Below are positions 1-9,303 of a stretch of DNA of 64,000 nucleotides, one piece after another. Positions within the stretch are counted from its first letter, which is position 1; each line of letters begins with the position of its first letter. This DNA is from Pedosphaera sp. (GTDB lineage: Bacteria; Verrucomicrobiota; Verrucomicrobiia; Limisphaerales; UBA9464), in the NCBI GenBank assembly GCA_009695205.1, contig SIBK01000017.1:1-64000 (forward strand), given 5' to 3'. The position numbers and the translations under genes are program-made. The notes beneath the pieces are model-generated. The model worked only from the letters and a program-made list of their open reading frames with translations, was not told where the DNA came from and ran no database searches.

Positions 1-435
1 TGGAAGAAGGCCGTGGCGTTCGAGAACATTGCCAACGGTCTGATGACTGACCTCGTAACCCAAGTTGCTGAGCGCACCCACAATCCGGCGATAGCCCCAA
101 CTTCGGTTCTCACGAGCCATCTTGAGGATCAGTTCCTCTAGGGAGTTATCCGTATTGGGACGACCAGCGGGTGAGCGGTTTCTAGACCCATCAAACATTT
201 TGGCGACAAGCCTGCGGTGCCAGCCAAGAATGGTTTCAGGTCGAACACTCTGCGCAACTTCCTCCAGAACTTTTTTACCGAGACGCTGGCCGATCTCGGC
301 CAAACTGATTCGCTTCGGGTCCGTCAGCTGTAACCGCCCGTTGATCTGGTTCTTGAGAATCCGGTTCTCCGTCACCAAGTATTCGTTGCGCAGGAGGAGT
401 TCCTGATCCACCGAACCGGAGATGGTCGCCAGCAT
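1..435 (-). CDS. Integrase-core (rve-type) transposase, N-terminal part, cut by window edge
   Basis: Reading the minus strand from an ATG at 433-435 gives 145 open codons that run off the left edge, so the C-terminal catalytic half lies outside the window. The visible part has a short N-terminal segment, a helix-turn-helix-like stretch with 'LAEIGQRLGKK', the segment 'ETILGWHRRL', and then 'ENRSWGYRRIVGALSNLGYE', which is the characteristic entry into the integrase core of IS3/IS481-like transposases. In this family the DDE residues follow further downstream, so activity cannot be judged here. An in-frame TAA two codons upstream of the ATG supports this start. No terminal inverted repeat was identified between 436 and 841. 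Family assignment is firm; the IS group is not determined. Confidence 0.8.
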   Translation of the reverse strand, partial: MLATISGSVDQELLLRNEYLVTENRILKNQINGRLQLTDPKRISLAEIGQRLGKKVLEEVAQSVRPETILGWHRRLVAKMFDGSRNRSPAGRPNTDNSLEELILKMARENRSWGYRRIVGALSNLGYEVSHQTVGNVLERHGLLP

Positions 436-841
436 TCGGTTTTAATTCATCGACGAGACTTAACCGAGCCAACGGCCTGGGAGCAATCTTCTGATCGCCC
501 TGTAAATCGTTGAATATCGGTAGGTTTGAGTTTTTTGACCCTACGCGGTGTGTCAAACCAGCCAATGGGATACGGCGAACTTCTCCAGATTCGTGGTGTT
601 ACCGCACACCCCTCCCGTTGCCGCCGGTTTAGGTGGCGGACGGACGGTTCCATGCGTATCTTGGGCTCGGTATCCGCCTCGGGGACATCACCGCAGGCGG
701 TCAGATCTTGGAGCGCGCCGGCGGCGAATTCTGGTGTGAGCTCTTGCGATAGGGGGGATCACGTGGATCGGTTGAATGCTAACAACGGGCGACTGCGATG
801 ACAGATCGAACGGGTAATTCGGCAATAGAGCGGAGCGGAAT
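436..841. other. Intergenic stretch without a supported gene
   Basis: About 400 bases lie between the transposase start and the cyclophilin start. Short open frames on both strands show no recognisable motif or plausible coding character. Part of it is presumably the end of the insertion element, but I could not identify an inverted repeat or target duplication. The last bases, with GGAG near 834, probably serve as the ribosome binding site of the next gene. Confidence 0.5.
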
Positions 842-1828
842 ATGAAAACAATTTTGATCGTCTGGGGAATGTTACTGTTGGGAATGACGGCCCGGGCGGG
901 AACTCTAATCCAGTTCCGTACCCTGGTGGGCGACGTGCAGGTCGAACTATACGACCAGGAGAAGCCGGCGACCGTCCAGAATTTCCTGCAGTACCTCGAT
1001 ACCGGCCTGTACCAGGACATGTTCATGCACCGGCTTATTGAGCGTACCTATCTTCAAGGCGGAGGGTTTTCCTTCCGGGGCCGGAGCACCGGAACTGCTT
1101 CGGCGGTGGCGATTCCTGTATTTCCGCCGGTCACGAACGAATTTCGTGTTGGGCCAAAACTTAGCAACGTCGCTGGAACGCTCGCCATGGGCAAGCTGTC
1201 CTACGCCACGAACGCGGTGGTGGAATATGCGACCAATATCATCGGTTCCGTAACGAATGTAACAGCTATCCGCACCAATCTCTTCGTCTCCGGAGGACCC
1301 GATAGCGCTCAATCCCAGTTTTTCTTTAATCTCAGTGACAACCACAGTGCGATCGACCCCCAGACCGGCCAAGACTTCGGCCTGGATTTTCAGAATGGGG
1401 GATTTACTATTTTTGGGCGGGTCGTGGCGGGGACCGGCGTGCTGGACTACATCGGCTCCTTCGTGAAGTTCGCTGGGGATCGAAACCCCACCAACCGGAT
1501 TGTGACACTGGCCGGCTTTCACCCGGCATGGACTGACGTGCCAATGTACGTATCTCCTACGAAAATTGAAGAATTGCTTCGCGGGTTGGTATTTATGGAC
1601 ATCACTCGTCACAACGTCCAAGTGTCTACGGTTTTCGCCACCCAACGCCAGATCAGCTGGAATACCGTGAACGGATTAACGAATCGGGTGGAGTTCACGA
1701 AAGTATTCCCACCGGTTTGGCAGACGCTCTACGCCCAGATCCCGGCGACTAACATCACCACGGCGATGGTGGTGGACCCGTCTCCGGAAGCAAACCAGCG
1801 GTTCTACCGAGTGCGAGTGACCTACTGA
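842..1828 (+). CDS. Secreted cyclophilin-type peptidyl-prolyl isomerase
   Basis: The 328-residue product starts with a signal peptide (about residues 1-19, ending 'TARAG'), so it is exported. Residues about 22-225 form a cyclophilin domain, which catalyses proline isomerisation in folding proteins. Visible family motifs are 'TVQNFLQYLD', 'MFMHRLI' followed by 'LQGG', the 'LAMGK' strand, and 'SQFFFNLSDN'. A long insertion around residues 115-145 separates the last two. The final 90 residues are not cyclophilin. They resemble the C-terminal module seen on many verrucomicrobial secreted proteins (W..V.G..., 'DPSPEANQRFYRVRV'), whose role is unknown and may be anchoring. The start is supported by a purine-rich site about 8 bases upstream. 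It is transcribed alone and converges with the kinase gene. Confidence 0.88.
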   Translation: MKTILIVWGMLLLGMTARAGTLIQFRTLVGDVQVELYDQEKPATVQNFLQYLDTGLYQDMFMHRLIERTYLQGGGFSFRGRSTGTASAVAIPVFPPVTNEFRVGPKLSNVAGTLAMGKLSYATNAVVEYATNIIGSVTNVTAIRTNLFVSGGPDSAQSQFFFNLSDNHSAIDPQTGQDFGLDFQNGGFTIFGRVVAGTGVLDYIGSFVKFAGDRNPTNRIVTLAGFHPAWTDVPMYVSPTKIEELLRGLVFMDITRHNVQVSTVFATQRQISWNTVNGLTNRVEFTKVFPPVWQTLYAQIPATNITTAMVVDPSPEANQRFYRVRVTY

Positions 1829-1843
1829 CTTCCAAACAGCGGA

Positions 1844-2887
1844 TCAGTCATCGTTGGGGTCTAAGGGCGGGCGCACACCGTACTTCTTCTTCAGGGCTTC
1901 CACCTGCGCGAGCGTTTTCATTCCACCCGTGCAGGTCGGGTCGCTGAGACACGCCGCAGCCGCACAAACACCGGTCAGGAGACATCGTTGCAATTCCCAA
2001 CCTTCGTGCAGGCCCAGGAGCACCCCGGCAGCAAAGGCATCTCCAGCCCCCGCTGTCCCGGCAATCGCCTTGTCCGGAACCTTCAAGGACGGTTGCCAAT
2101 GATCCTTGCCGTCACGAGTCCGCGCAAAACAACCCTCGGGGAAATGGATGACCACCAGCTCCTTCACGCCACATTGCAATATGGCACCGGCGGCATGCCG
2201 GAGGGACACAGTGTCAAGGACCCCTTCCTTCCGAATGCGAAAGCCCGTGGTCAATCCCGCCTCGTATTCGTTCACGATACAGTAATCACAAAACTTCAGC
2301 GCAGGTGTGACGACGGCCTTGAACCGGTCACTTGCCTCACTGACGACATCCACACAGGTCTTCAGCCCGGCAGCCTGGGCGTCTGACAACAATTTTGCGG
2401 CACGGGTGCCGAGCAACCGGTCGGGTCCATCCAGTCGATCGAGTAAGAGCAGGTAGCCCAATTGAAAAATTCGCGCTTTGGATTTGGCGAAGTCCAAATC
2501 CTTGCCATCCCAATGACTATTTGCACCCCGAAGATGGAAAAACGTTCGCTTCCCGGTAGCCGCCACGGTCATCACATCCGTATAACTCGTCGGCATATTC
2601 GGCGCTGCCTTCAGCCATCGGACGTCGATCCGATGGCGAATGCAGTCGGCAAGGATCTGCTCCCCGAGAGAGTCCTTCCCCACCAAGCCCGCCCCTGCCA
2701 GAGGAAACCCGGCTCCGAGTTTTGCGAGATTGACGAGGACGTTGTACGGAGAGCCGCCGGTGCCCTGGTGCTGGCTCTTGATGTTGGCGAGCTGCTCGGG
2801 AGCCGGATACGTGTCGATGATCTTGACCTGGTCAACAATCCAATTGCCGCCGGCGAGAATACCGGAGCGCTTGCTAGGGGCCTTCAT
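1844..2887 (-). CDS. PfkB-family carbohydrate kinase
   Basis: The 347-residue protein has the ribokinase/PfkB fold. The N-terminal 'GGSPYNVLVNLAKLG' is the substrate-side glycine-rich segment, and 'GTAGAGDAFAAGVLLG' at about 277-292 is PfkB signature 2, containing the catalytic aspartate and anion hole. It presumably phosphorylates a sugar or nucleoside in the cytoplasm using ATP; the substrate cannot be read from sequence. Length is normal for the family. It converges on the cyclophilin gene with only 15 bases between stop codons. The first 10 or so residues before 'GILAGGNWIVDQVK' could be a short extension, but the ATG at 2887 is the simplest start. Confidence 0.88.
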   Translation of the reverse strand: MKAPSKRSGILAGGNWIVDQVKIIDTYPAPEQLANIKSQHQGTGGSPYNVLVNLAKLGAGFPLAGAGLVGKDSLGEQILADCIRHRIDVRWLKAAPNMPTSYTDVMTVAATGKRTFFHLRGANSHWDGKDLDFAKSKARIFQLGYLLLLDRLDGPDRLLGTRAAKLLSDAQAAGLKTCVDVVSEASDRFKAVVTPALKFCDYCIVNEYEAGLTTGFRIRKEGVLDTVSLRHAAGAILQCGVKELVVIHFPEGCFARTRDGKDHWQPSLKVPDKAIAGTAGAGDAFAAGVLLGLHEGWELQRCLLTGVCAAAACLSDPTCTGGMKTLAQVEALKKKYGVRPPLDPNDD

Positions 2888-3125
2888 TTTTAAAGTCGTA
2901 ATTGCGGAGCGATCGAAAAAGGAGGATCAAACAGTCCGTCGGAGTCTCGACCGGGTGAACAGAACGCAACCCTAGCGAACATTTAGCCCGGTTGTCTCTA
3001 CTGAAAATGCCCTACAAGAAAAAGCACCCCCTCCGCGACAGGAAAACCGAATCGTGCCGCAATGACGACTTTCGACACTTCGGACTTGAACAGTCCCTTC
3101 GCCTCGTGCGTCTTCTTTGAACTGC

Positions 3126-4307
3126 ATGGACTTCCATTCTTCCGGGTCACTCGCGGCATTTGACCATTCGCCTCAAACACGGCTGGTTTTCTCGCCCGGA
3201 GCGATCGTCCGCTTGGGGGAGTTTGCCCGCGGTTTGGGGGGAAGCCGGGCGCTCCTGGTGACCGACCAGGGCCTCGTTGCCGCCGGACATGCTTCGAGGG
3301 CTGAGGAATCCCTGATAAAGGCCGGCATCACGCCGCTCCGCTATGATCGGGTCCGGGAAAATCCCACGACCTGGGATGTCGCAGAATGCGTCGCCGTCGC
3401 ACGGGCAGGCCGGGTGGACCTCCTGATCGGCCTCGGAGGCGGGAGTTCGATGGACACCGCCAAAGGTTGCAATTTCCTGCTGACAAATGGCGGGGAGATG
3501 CGCGACTACTGGGGGGTTGGAAAGGCAACCCGTCCCATGTTGCCCTTCATCGCCATTCCTACCACCGCAGGAACGGGCAGCGAATGCCAGAGTGCGGCCC
3601 TGATTGCCGACGATTCGACCCACCAGAAAATGGCCTGCCTCGATCTAAAGGCTGCCGCCCGAATTGCTCTGCTCGACCCAGAGCTAACGGTGTCACAACC
3701 ACCTCGGGTCACGGCCCTTACGGGCGTGGACGCCATTTCACACTCACTCGAAAGCGCCGTCTCCACCCGACGAAACAGTGTCTCCACACTGTACTCCACC
3801 GAAGCTTTCCATTTGTGCTTGCACGGGCTCGAAGCCGTACTGACGTCACCGAGCGATGTCCAAAGCCGTGGACGCATGCTTCTGGGGGGTGCCTTTGCCG
3901 GTCTGGCAATTGAGAATTCCATGCTGGGAGCTGCCCACGCCGCTGCAAATCCGCTCACGGCGCAATTTAACGTGATCCATGGCGCTGCGGTTGGCCTGAT
4001 GCTGCCTTCGGTGATCCAGTTCAATTCCGCCGACCCCGCAGCCGCGGCAATTTATGCCCGTCTCGCAGTTCGAGCTGGCCTGGCCGGTAGCCACATGCAC
4101 ACCGCCATGTCCGTGCAACTTTTGGTTGGCGCGATTGAAGCGTTGCTGGACAAGGCAGAGGTTCCACGGTCTCTCTTGGCTCACGGCATCCGCGAGGAGG
4201 CGTTTTCCGAGCTCGCCAACGAGGCGTCAAAACAATGGACGGCTGGGTTCAATCCCAGATCCGTCACCCCCGCCGATTTTGTCTCGCTGTACCGGTCGGT
4301 AGCTTGA
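3126..4307 (+). CDS. Iron-containing alcohol dehydrogenase
   Basis: The product is a 393-residue NAD(P)-dependent dehydrogenase of the group III (Fe-ADH) family, which interconverts alcohols and aldehydes or ketones in the cytoplasm. The nucleotide-binding 'GLGGGSSMDTAK' lies near residues 103-114, followed by 'IPTTAGTGSE'. The metal-binding aspartate and histidines are visible in 'TGVDAISHSLES', 'LGAAHAAANPL' and 'NVIHGAAVGLMLP'. A TTG nine bases upstream (3117) is in frame, but the ATG at 3126 is preferred. It lies 78 bases upstream of the FIST gene, so co-transcription is possible. The physiological substrate is unknown. Confidence 0.9.
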   Translation: MDFHSSGSLAAFDHSPQTRLVFSPGAIVRLGEFARGLGGSRALLVTDQGLVAAGHASRAEESLIKAGITPLRYDRVRENPTTWDVAECVAVARAGRVDLLIGLGGGSSMDTAKGCNFLLTNGGEMRDYWGVGKATRPMLPFIAIPTTAGTGSECQSAALIADDSTHQKMACLDLKAAARIALLDPELTVSQPPRVTALTGVDAISHSLESAVSTRRNSVSTLYSTEAFHLCLHGLEAVLTSPSDVQSRGRMLLGGAFAGLAIENSMLGAAHAAANPLTAQFNVIHGAAVGLMLPSVIQFNSADPAAAAIYARLAVRAGLAGSHMHTAMSVQLLVGAIEALLDKAEVPRSLLAHGIREEAFSELANEASKQWTAGFNPRSVTPADFVSLYRSVA

Positions 4308-4389
4308 TGCCCGCGGGTCCGAATTGGAATTCGGTAAGAACATTTTCTTTTTTCAAGCACCGCGCTTACTCCCACGCTAATCTCCCCGT

Positions 4390-5547
4390 ATGCGCGATCC
4401 GCATGCTGTCGTCGGACACTGGAAGGGAGAATGGGACGAGCCGGCCCTCATAGAATGGGCCGCCGGTCTCCGATCCCATCTCGCACAACCCTGCGTGAGC
4501 GTCGGACTCTTGTTCGCCAGCCAGGATTTTGCGGCGCACGCCCCGGATCTGCTGGAGATCCTCCGAGTGCACGCCCGGATTCCCTTGCTCGTCGGTTCCA
4601 CCAGCCAGCAGCTCGTCTGCAATGGAGAGGGAACGGAGGGAGGCCTCGTCCTCGGCCTTTTTCACCTTCCCGGAGCCCGGCTCGAGGCCCACCACTTGAC
4701 CCTCGAACAACTCCGCGAATCGGCAGATGTCGCATCTCCAGCCATCACGATGCGCCCACCGGACTTGAAGGGCTGGATCGTCTTTGCCGACCCGTCGGAT
4801 CTGGACGGTGACCAATGGATGCGATCCTGGAACGAGGTGTGGCACGGAATCACAACGGTGGGTGGAATCACAACGAAGGGACCCCTCTTCCTCAACGGCT
4901 CGGTGATTGAATCCGGAGCCGTGGCTCTTGCGATCGGAGGCCAAGTTGGGATCGAAGCAGTCGTCTCCCAAGGTTGCACTCCCATCGGACAACCGTGGAC
5001 CATCACGCGGGCGGAGTGGAATTTCATCCACACCATCGCGAACAAGCCCGCCTACCAAGTCCTCGTCGATACGTTCAACTCCCTTCCCATGGAGGAACGC
5101 GAGGGATCGCAGGGAAATCTGTTCGTTGGATTGGCCGGGACAGAATATCAGGACGAATTTGGTCGGGGCGACTTCCTAGTACGCAATCTTGTCGGTGCGG
5201 ATCCTCGCCAGGGGATTCTGGCGGTCGGCGCGCTCCCCCGGGCCGGACAGACGATTCAGTTCCAGCGACGGGATCCTGCAGCGGCGACCAAGGACCTTGG
5301 CCGATTGCTGGCGCGGGCGCGGATGCAATTGGCGGATCGTTCGATCTACGGAGGAATGCTCTGCTGCTGCAGTGGTCGTGGTGCGCGGATGTTCGGTCGT
5401 TCGAACCCGGATTCCGGGCTAATTCAGGAACACCTCGGCCCATTACCCCTCGTCGGATTTTTTGCCAATGGCGAAATCGGTCCAACGGGCCATCAGACTT
5501 TCTTGCATGCTTACACCGCCGCACTCGCCCTTTTCGTCTCCGCCTGA
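4390..5547 (+). CDS. FIST-domain signal transduction protein
   Basis: This 385-residue protein matches the FIST_N plus FIST_C architecture, a presumed small-ligand sensor linked to signalling in many bacteria. The N-terminal half carries 'ARIPLLVGSTSQQLV' and 'EGGLVLGLFHLPGA'. The C-terminal half has 'GILAVGALPRAGQTIQFQRRD', 'GGMLCCCSGRGARMFG', and the terminal 'LVGFFANGEIGPTG...TAALALF', which are the conserved FIST_C features. There is no kinase, HAMP or cyclase output domain on this polypeptide and none next to it, so its partner is unknown. Its last 41 bases overlap the start of trmB, indicating one transcript and probable translational coupling. Confidence 0.85.
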   Translation: MRDPHAVVGHWKGEWDEPALIEWAAGLRSHLAQPCVSVGLLFASQDFAAHAPDLLEILRVHARIPLLVGSTSQQLVCNGEGTEGGLVLGLFHLPGARLEAHHLTLEQLRESADVASPAITMRPPDLKGWIVFADPSDLDGDQWMRSWNEVWHGITTVGGITTKGPLFLNGSVIESGAVALAIGGQVGIEAVVSQGCTPIGQPWTITRAEWNFIHTIANKPAYQVLVDTFNSLPMEEREGSQGNLFVGLAGTEYQDEFGRGDFLVRNLVGADPRQGILAVGALPRAGQTIQFQRRDPAAATKDLGRLLARARMQLADRSIYGGMLCCCSGRGARMFGRSNPDSGLIQEHLGPLPLVGFFANGEIGPTGHQTFLHAYTAALALFVSA

Positions 5548-6235
5548 ACTTCCCGCCGTGCCTGCGCAACCCCCGGCGCCTGCCGAGGAAGGATCCTGTC
5601 GGCTGCTTCCCAATATTCTGGAGCGCTTGCAGTTCACCGCGCTATTTGAGAACGAGCATCCGGTGGAATTGGAACTTGGCTCCGGCGATGGCTCCTTCCT
5701 CGCCCAATACGCGGCCCAACATCCCGACAGAAATTTCATCGGCGTGGAACGTCTCCTCGGCAGGCTCCGCAAGATCGATCGCAAATCCCGGCGAATGGGC
5801 CTTACCAACATCCGCCTCATCCGGCTTGAAGCGAGTTACGTTCTCCAATGGATGATCCCCCAGGGATCTCTCGCAGCGCTGCACATCTATTTCCCGGATC
5901 CCTGGCCCAAGCGACGCCACTGGAAGCGCCGCCTGGTCAATGATTTGTTCAGACGAGTGGCTGCCCAGGCTCTGGCAACGAACGGGATGGTCTACTTCCG
6001 AACGGATGAGCCAAGTTACTTTCTACAGATACAGGAAGTGTTCGCCGCAGGCTGTGAGCAGGGCGATTTTGTTCCACAACCGGAACCGGGAGAACTATTG
6101 GCTGTCAAAACCGATTTCGAAAGGGCCTTTAATGCCCAGGGTATTCCGACCCGCTACGCCGCGTACCGCCGAACAGCGAAACCAGCGAGTCCTCTACCAG
6201 CCCCAGCGCTGGAGTCTTCGTCCAATCGGTCCTAG
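5507..6235 (+). CDS. trmB: tRNA (guanine-N7-)-methyltransferase
   Basis: From the ATG at 5507 the product is 242 residues. It uses S-adenosylmethionine to methylate G46 in the tRNA variable loop. The SAM-binding 'LELGSGDGSF' is at about 55-64. The family signature 'YFPDPWPKRRH' lies at 128-138, followed by 'YFRTDEPSYF' and the substrate-site 'TDFE'. The first 30 residues are proline rich and not conserved; an earlier in-frame ATG at 5468 would add 13 residues from inside the FIST gene. The start lies within the 3' end of the FIST frame, an overlap of 41 bases, so coupling is likely. The pairing of FIST with TrmB has no obvious functional logic. Confidence 0.93.
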   Translation: MLTPPHSPFSSPPELPAVPAQPPAPAEEGSCRLLPNILERLQFTALFENEHPVELELGSGDGSFLAQYAAQHPDRNFIGVERLLGRLRKIDRKSRRMGLTNIRLIRLEASYVLQWMIPQGSLAALHIYFPDPWPKRRHWKRRLVNDLFRRVAAQALATNGMVYFRTDEPSYFLQIQEVFAAGCEQGDFVPQPEPGELLAVKTDFERAFNAQGIPTRYAAYRRTAKPASPLPAPALESSSNRS

Positions 6236-6361
6236 AGGCAGATTCCTTTAATCGCTGACCCAGGCCAGCAGTTTCTTGTCAGCTGGATGTCTCGCGGATA
6301 TCGTTCGCGCCGGATTCTAACACTCGACGCACAAAACGACCGACCTTTCCCCCTTGATTCT

Positions 6362-7510
6362 ATGAAAAAACCATTGCGAATTGGACTCATTGGATACGGC
6401 TTCATGGGCAGAGCTCACTCGAATGCTTACGCCCAGGTTAACCACTTCTTTGACCTCGAACATCAATGCGTGCTCCAGGCCGTTTGCGCCCGAGACGGAA
6501 GCAAGGTCAAAGGCTTCGCCGAACGCTGGCAGTTTAAATCCATCGAGACCGATTGGCGGAAGTTGATCGCCCGGGATGACATTGACCTGATCGACATCGC
6601 GACGCCGAACAATCTCCATGCCGAGATGGCCATCGCCGCGGCGAAAGCCGGCAAGATGATCCTTTGCGAAAAGCCGCTCGGTTTGAACGGCCGCGAAGCA
6701 GAAAAAATGCTAGCCGCTGTCACCAAAGCCAAGGTGCCGAACATGGTCTGGTATAACTACCGTCGTTGCCCCGCCGTAACCCTGGCCAAGCAACTCATTG
6801 ACGAAGGCCGCCTCGGCAGGATCTTCCACTACCGGGCTAAGTTTCTTCAGGACTGGACCATCAATCCTGAGCTTCCCCAGGGTGGTGCTGCCCTCTGGCG
6901 CCTCGACATCAAGGCCGCCGGCTCCGGGGTTACGGGCGACCTGCTCGCGCATTGCATCGATACCGCCCTCTGGCTCAACGGTGGGATCAAGGAAGTCACG
7001 GCCATGACCGAAACGTTCATCAAGGAACGCAAGCACAACCTGACTGGCAAGGTGGAGAAGGTGGGAATTGATGATGCGAGCGCCTTCCTGGCCCGATTCA
7101 ACAACGGATCGCTCGCCACCTTCGAATCCACCCGCTACGCGCGGGGCCACAAGGCTCTCTACACCTTTGAGATCAACGGGGAAAACGCCTCGATCGCCTG
7201 GGACCTCCACGACCTCCATCGCCTCCAATACTTCGATCACAGTGACAAGGGGGCCGTTCGCGGGTGGCGGAACATCCATGTCTCGGACAATGGCGATCAC
7301 CCGTACGTCGGCAATTGGTGGGTGCCCGGCCTGCAACTCGGCTACGAACATAGCTTCATCCATCAGGTCGCCGACTTCCTCAAGGGCCTCGAAACCGGCA
7401 AGCCTGCCGGCCCCACCTTCCGGGACGGCCTTGCCACGGACTACGTTACCGACGCCGTCCTGGCCTCGGCCAGGTCCGGTCGATGGACAAAGGTCAAACA
7501 GTTGAAATAA
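6362..7510 (+). CDS. Gfo/Idh/MocA-family oxidoreductase
   Basis: The 382-residue protein begins with a classical Rossmann segment, '[18 protein letters not shown]', for NAD(P) binding. The family 'CEKPLGLNG' motif follows at about 102-110, where the lysine is part of the active site. The C-terminal half is the substrate-binding GFO_IDH_MocA_C domain. These enzymes oxidise or reduce sugars and cyclitols in the cytoplasm; the substrate cannot be inferred. I chose the ATG at 6362 because the Rossmann strand starts immediately after it; the open frame extends upstream to 6287 without conserved sequence. It is 46 bases upstream of the DUF1232 gene. Confidence 0.9.
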   Translation: MKKPLRIGLIGYGFMGRAHSNAYAQVNHFFDLEHQCVLQAVCARDGSKVKGFAERWQFKSIETDWRKLIARDDIDLIDIATPNNLHAEMAIAAAKAGKMILCEKPLGLNGREAEKMLAAVTKAKVPNMVWYNYRRCPAVTLAKQLIDEGRLGRIFHYRAKFLQDWTINPELPQGGAALWRLDIKAAGSGVTGDLLAHCIDTALWLNGGIKEVTAMTETFIKERKHNLTGKVEKVGIDDASAFLARFNNGSLATFESTRYARGHKALYTFEINGENASIAWDLHDLHRLQYFDHSDKGAVRGWRNIHVSDNGDHPYVGNWWVPGLQLGYEHSFIHQVADFLKGLETGKPAGPTFRDGLATDYVTDAVLASARSGRWTKVKQLK

Positions 7511-7556
7511 GCGCCCAGCCTGTACACCTGCGGGAATTCTCCGTACTCTCGCCGCC

Positions 7557-7961
7557 ATGTCCGAGATTGCCAATTACGTTATCCATGGTGCCGCGCAGAT
7601 CACTCCGGCGATCGTGGACAAAGTTTTGCGAAGCCTGCCGATTTGGAAAGTCGAGTTCACCCAGATCAACGCCCCGCACTATCCACATCTGGTCGACCAG
7701 CTCGAATTCCTTGCCGCCGTCGTCGAGGATGTCGCCGAAGGTGCCTACAAAGACCTGCCCTACGCCGCACTTGCCGCCGCCGTATTCGCCATCACTTACG
7801 CCCATCGCAAGGTCGACATCATCCCCGACACCATCTTGGAACTCGGCTATTCCGATGACTCCGGCATCGCACGCGCCGTCATGATCATGCACGAACGCGC
7901 CCTGCGGAAGTACGCGGAGAAAAACGACTTCGATTGGGACAGGATTACCTCGAAACCGTGA
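7557..7961 (+). CDS. DUF1232 (YkvA-like) small protein
   Basis: The 134-residue protein has a C-terminal DUF1232 segment: 'YAHRKVDIIPDTILELGYSDDSGIARAVM' is the family's diagnostic 'K.D.IPD....GY.DD' pattern. DUF1232 proteins are usually small membrane-associated proteins of unknown role. Here 'YAALAAAVFAITYAH' could be a short hydrophobic helix. The stop codon lies inside the end of the oppositely oriented glycosyltransferase gene (17-base overlap). It probably shares a transcript with the preceding oxidoreductase. Confidence 0.75.
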   Translation: MSEIANYVIHGAAQITPAIVDKVLRSLPIWKVEFTQINAPHYPHLVDQLEFLAAVVEDVAEGAYKDLPYAALAAAVFAITYAHRKVDIIPDTILELGYSDDSGIARAVMIMHERALRKYAEKNDFDWDRITSKP

Positions 7962-9117
7962 CGGACTTCGACGGCCGGACGCCCCCAGACGTCAGGCCGT
8001 CAATCAAACCTTCCAGCCGGTGGATGACAATTTCCCAGGAATAACGTTCCTGATAGGCGGCCTGGCCTCGAGCGCTCAGATCGCGGCGACGAGATTCGTC
8101 CCCTAGCAGGCGCACCACCACGTCGCAGTATCCTTTCAGGTCATTCTCGGCTACGGCGGCTAAATAATCCGCTCCCCGCAGCGTCTTCCCAGTGCTGAAG
8201 CCCAGCGTCGTCGCCACCGGCGCCCCCGCCTCCAGACCCGCCATGAAACTCGAACGGCGTTCCGACACGCCATCCATAAAGGGAAGCGCCAACACGTCCA
8301 CCGCCCGAAGCAACTCACCCAGTTCGACGCTGGGAAGATGCCCGAGAACCCGATAGTGGCGGTGAATTGATTCGGGGCGTATATGCTCCCGCTGCCTCCC
8401 GGCGATCACCAGGGCCGTCGGTCCAAGTTCGGATTCTGCCGCCTCCCAGGCCCGGTAGACCCATTCAATCTTTTTGCCGGCGGCCACAGAGCCGAAGTAG
8501 GCTATGACCCGCATCTCCGAGGTCCAACCGAATTGCCGCCGCCAGTCCTTACGGTGATGTTCAGAAACCGTCACGGACGAAATATTTGAAGGGGAAGGCA
8601 GGAGCGACAACTTTGGGGCAAGGGCCGGTTCGCGAGCGCTGCATTGCTCGATCCACCGCTCGGTGGAAAGAGCCAACCGATCGGCTACCGCCCGGATGCG
8701 TCGCCATTGCAGCCGATGATTCCACGCACACCACAGGAACCGCGGACGCCACGACAGCGGCGCCATCATCTCGTGAATGATCACGATTTGATGCCTTCCG
8801 GCCGCACGCAACGCGCCCATCACTGCGGGAAGACCCGGGTTGATTCCTCCCCGTCCATACATATGAGGAACATACTGCCAGACAATTGCCGCCTTCCGAG
8901 GAAGTAGGTCGAACTGCCGTAATAGACCACTGGTGTCGGACCAACTCCCGATCGTAGATGAAACGTGAACACCCGACTCCTGTTCGGCCCCGATGCTGGT
9001 CAGCACATGAACCTCTCGGCTTGCCGCAAGATGACGTGCCAAGAATACGGTATGGTCCGCCAATCCGCCCGGCATGGGGGGGAACAGTGCAGAAACCAGG
9101 ATAACAGAACGAGCCAC
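7945..9117 (-). CDS. Glycosyltransferase, GT4-like (GT-B fold)
   Basis: The 390-residue protein has the N-terminal acceptor-domain opening 'SALFPPMPGGLADHTVFLARHL', typical of GT4-type enzymes. A C-terminal nucleotide-sugar domain follows, with 'VIAYFGSVAAGKKIEWV', 'LVIAGRQREHI', 'LLRAVDVLALPFMDGVSERRSSFMAGLEAGAPVATT' and a terminal Glycos_transf_1-like helix. The conserved glutamate region is represented by 'SERRSSFMAGLEAG'. It transfers a sugar from an activated donor to an unknown acceptor, presumably in polysaccharide or lipid glycosylation on the cytoplasmic face. It stands alone, diverging from the TonB receptor gene with a 186-base shared upstream region. Confidence 0.85.
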   Translation of the reverse strand: MARSVILVSALFPPMPGGLADHTVFLARHLAASREVHVLTSIGAEQESGVHVSSTIGSWSDTSGLLRQFDLLPRKAAIVWQYVPHMYGRGGINPGLPAVMGALRAAGRHQIVIIHEMMAPLSWRPRFLWCAWNHRLQWRRIRAVADRLALSTERWIEQCSAREPALAPKLSLLPSPSNISSVTVSEHHRKDWRRQFGWTSEMRVIAYFGSVAAGKKIEWVYRAWEAAESELGPTALVIAGRQREHIRPESIHRHYRVLGHLPSVELGELLRAVDVLALPFMDGVSERRSSFMAGLEAGAPVATTLGFSTGKTLRGADYLAAVAENDLKGYCDVVVRLLGDESRRRDLSARGQAAYQERYSWEIVIHRLEGLIDGLTSGGVRPSKSVTVSR

Positions 9118-9149
9118 GTCCGCGTCAGGTTAAAGTATTCAGGCGAACG

Positions 9150-9172
9150 ATTTCAACCCGTTGGATTGAAAT
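9150..9172. promoter_or_regulatory. Dyad (ATTTCAA-N9-TTGAAAT), candidate operator
   Basis: Perfect 7-base inverted repeats at 9150-9156 and 9166-9172 lie in the divergent region between the glycosyltransferase and TonB-receptor starts. Spacing and symmetry suit a dimeric repressor or activator. No clear -10/-35 pair could be assigned with confidence. Confidence 0.3.
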
Positions 9173-9303
9173 TATGGATATTCCTCGAATTTGGGGCTTG
9201 TCGGTCGATGCCAATAAGCATTAGAAAGTTCGAAGATCCCCCGCACCACGGAATTCAGGCCCCGTGTTTCATTTGGAAAATCGTATCACAACACCAAGCC
9301 TTT

